Of a stretch of DNA of 64,000 nt, positions 62,453-64,000 are shown in pieces. The stretch covers positions 124,001 to 188,000 of the forward strand of contig NZ_MPNT01000004.1 of the NCBI RefSeq assembly GCF_001907675.1, read 5' to 3'. The notes beneath the pieces were generated by a model, which did not search any database, was not told where the DNA came from, and saw only the letters and a program-made list of their open reading frames with translations. Position 1 is the first letter of the stretch. Each line of letters begins with the position of its first letter. Origin of the DNA: Mycobacterium paraffinicum. Lineage in GTDB: Bacteria; Actinomycetota; Actinomycetes; Mycobacteriales; Mycobacteriaceae. The position numbers and the translations under genes are program-made.

Positions 62453-63265
62453 CTACATCTTGGTCGAGCGGGCCATCACGAAGCTGTACAGCCCGTAGGT
62501 GATGAGCGCGATCGCAGCGGCGATCAACAGCGCCGCCCCGAAGTGCTGGGCCCCGAGGGTCTTCAACGCGCCGTCGAGGCCGGTGGCCTTCTTGGGCTCC
62601 GAGCGGCACGCGGCGACGATCACCAACGCGCCCGTCAGCGTGAGCACGATTCCCTTGCCGACATACCCGGCCACGCCGAGCCGGCGCACCACCTCACCGG
62701 ACTTGCCGCGGAGGTCGTCGACGAAGTTTCGGCTGGCTCCCTTGTAGATGTGGTAGCAACCGACCGCGACGATGACCACGCCGCACCCGATCAGCGCGAT
62801 GGTGCCACCGGTCGTCTCCATCAGGCGCGCGCTGATGCCCGAATTCTGTTGGTCCGCCTGCCTGCCCGCGCCGCGGGCGAAGCCGAACGCGGAATAGGCG
62901 AAAGCCAGGTAGACCGCCGCCAGGCCCAACGCCTTCAACCGCGACGACGCATCCGACGACGGGCCCTCCGACTCGCGGTCACACGATCGGCCGAGGAAGC
63001 ATTCGACGAGCCGCCACAGGCCCATCGCCAGCAGCGCGGCGGTGGCGATCCAGAGCGCGAGCGGGCCGCCCGGCTTGGCCGCCAGCGTCGCGAGGGCGCC
63101 GGTTTGGTCGGCGGTGCCGCCGTCTCCGCACGCGACCCGGATGGCGAGGTAGCCGACGATCAGGTGCAGTATCCCGTTGACGACGTACCCGACGCGCGCG
63201 AGTCGTTCGAAGACGCCGTTCTGGGCAACCTGAGCCGCGGTGACGGGCGACGCGATGTCCGGCAT
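62453..63265 (-). CDS. DUF1206 membrane protein
   Basis: The 270-residue protein has six hydrophobic helices arranged as three repeats of the DUF1206 two-helix unit, each beginning 'RxGYVxxGILHLIVGYLA'-like ('LARVGYVVNGILHLIVGYLA', 'LKALGLAAVYLAFAYSAFGF', 'LGVAGYVGKGIVLTLTGALV'). Function unknown. Convergent with the Rv1444c-like gene (7-bp gap), 16 nt after ppc on the same strand. Confidence 0.9.
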   Translation of the reverse strand: MPDIASPVTAAQVAQNGVFERLARVGYVVNGILHLIVGYLAIRVACGDGGTADQTGALATLAAKPGGPLALWIATAALLAMGLWRLVECFLGRSCDRESEGPSSDASSRLKALGLAAVYLAFAYSAFGFARGAGRQADQQNSGISARLMETTGGTIALIGCGVVIVAVGCYHIYKGASRNFVDDLRGKSGEVVRRLGVAGYVGKGIVLTLTGALVIVAACRSEPKKATGLDGALKTLGAQHFGAALLIAAAIALITYGLYSFVMARSTKM

Positions 63266-63281
63266 GCCTTACGAATGCCCG

Positions 63282-64000
63282 TCACCCACTGTTCCGTAAC
63301 GCGCTGGCCAACCCGTTCATCGTGAGCAGGATGCCGCGCTGCACCAGCTCGTCGTCGTCGCCGGAGCGGTAGCGCCGCAGCAATTCCACCTGAAGGTGGT
63401 TCAGCGGCTCCAGGTAGGGGAAGCGGTTGAACACCGAACGCGCCAGTGCGGGGTTGTCGGCGAGCAGGTCGTCCTGGCCTGTGATGAGCTTGTGCATCGC
63501 GATGGTTCGCCGGTGCTCGTCGACGATCTTGTCGAAAACCCGGTGCCGCAGTTCCTCATCGTCGACCAGCTCCGCGTACCGGGCCGCCAGGCCGAGGTCG
63601 CTCTTGGCCAGCACCTGCGCCATGTTGGACAACACGCTGCGGAAGAACGGCCACCGCTCGTAGAGCTCGTGCAGGATCGCCACCCGCTCGTCTTCGCTCT
63701 CCGGGCCCGCCGCGATCCACTGCTCGAACGCGGACCCGGTGCCGTACCACCCCGGGAGCATGACCCGCGACTGGCTCCAGGCCAGCACCCACGGGATGGC
63801 GCGCAGATCCGAGATCGACGAGGTGGGTTTGCGCGACGTCGGGCGGCTGCCGATGTTCAGCGAACCGATCTCGCTGACCGGGGTGGAGGCCATGAAGTAC
63901 TCGACGAAACCCGGTGTGTCGTGTACCAATTCGGCGTAGGCGCGTTGCGCCAGGGTGGCCACTTCGTCGAGCACCGCGTAGGCCGGCTCCGCAGCGTCGC
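63282..64000 (-). CDS. ppc: phosphoenolpyruvate carboxylase, C-terminal part (truncated by window edge)
   Basis: The frame is open to the window end. The visible C-terminal ~239 residues contain '[20 protein letters not shown]', '[20 protein letters not shown]', '[20 protein letters not shown]' and end '[15 protein letters not shown]', the terminal PEPC motif in which 'LT.NG.A...RNTG' normally occurs (here NSG). PEPC makes oxaloacetate from PEP and bicarbonate. M. tuberculosis lacks ppc, whereas I recall other mycobacteria having it beside this cluster. Confidence 0.95.
   Translation of the reverse strand, partial: DAAEPAYAVLDEVATLAQRAYAELVHDTPGFVEYFMASTPVSEIGSLNIGSRPTSRKPTSSISDLRAIPWVLAWSQSRVMLPGWYGTGSAFEQWIAAGPESEDERVAILHELYERWPFFRSVLSNMAQVLAKSDLGLAARYAELVDDEELRHRVFDKIVDEHRRTIAMHKLITGQDDLLADNPALARSVFNRFPYLEPLNHLQVELLRRYRSGDDDELVQRGILLTMNGLASALRNSG

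Overview
The window is high-GC mycobacterial DNA. Its right third (41838-64000) carries a gene order I recognise from Mycobacterium tuberculosis Rv1466 down to Rv1444c: the SUF iron-sulfur operon and its repressor, mptB, an ABC exporter pair, heme A synthase, quinone oxidoreductase, heme O synthase, then transketolase, transaldolase, G6PDH, OpcA and 6-phosphogluconolactonase, ending in the 3' part of a PEP carboxylase gene. SufB has no intein and no PE_PGRS genes interrupt the cluster, so this is a non-tuberculous Mycobacterium. I do not claim a species.

The left two thirds (about 630-40800) is an accessory region, here called the redox island. It lies between two paralogous DUF5666 genes (1-623, incomplete, and 40893-41624). 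It is packed with small-molecule redox and detoxification genes: three lipoamide-dehydrogenase-type flavoproteins plus a remnant of a fourth, an NDH-2-like flavoprotein, two quinone-oxidoreductase-like MDR proteins, a nitroreductase, two SDR paralogues plus an NmrA-like SDR, two RidA proteins, three cupins, a molybdopterin sulfite-oxidase-like enzyme with an FNR-type reductase, MsrA and MsrB, an RclC/YkgB-like membrane protein, a DoxX protein, a copper-storage four-helix protein and a second transaldolase. Three very large LuxR-type ATPase regulators (two tandem LAL paralogues and one MalT-like) and an orphan SigH-like ECF sigma factor sit in the same island. Several genes are decayed: a thiolase, an RraA-like gene, an lpd N-terminus and a zinc-ribbon gene.

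The most striking signal is a composite DNA element found 15 times, only in the island. It is a 12-bp palindrome TCACCCGGGTGA followed, 9-10 bp beyond its 13-bp form, by GGGTGATGAC or a close variant. In every copy the element points toward the next gene, centred about 80-340 bp upstream of its start. Eleven copies point left and four point right, in each case matching the gene downstream. This marks the island as one co-ordinated regulon of about 12-15 transcripts, including the sigma factor gene. The GGGTGATGAC half resembles a MalT box, so the MalT-like or LAL regulators are natural candidates for the binding protein. The gene content (Msr enzymes, RclC, RidA, quinone reductases, SDRs) suggests a response to oxidants or electrophiles such as reactive chlorine species. 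That physiological reading is inference.

Between the island and the SUF operon lies a tandem array of about four 55-bp units. The core genes are ordered in tight operons with many ATGA/GTGA overlaps, and a SufR operator (ACACT-N5-TGTGA) overlaps the sufR start codon.
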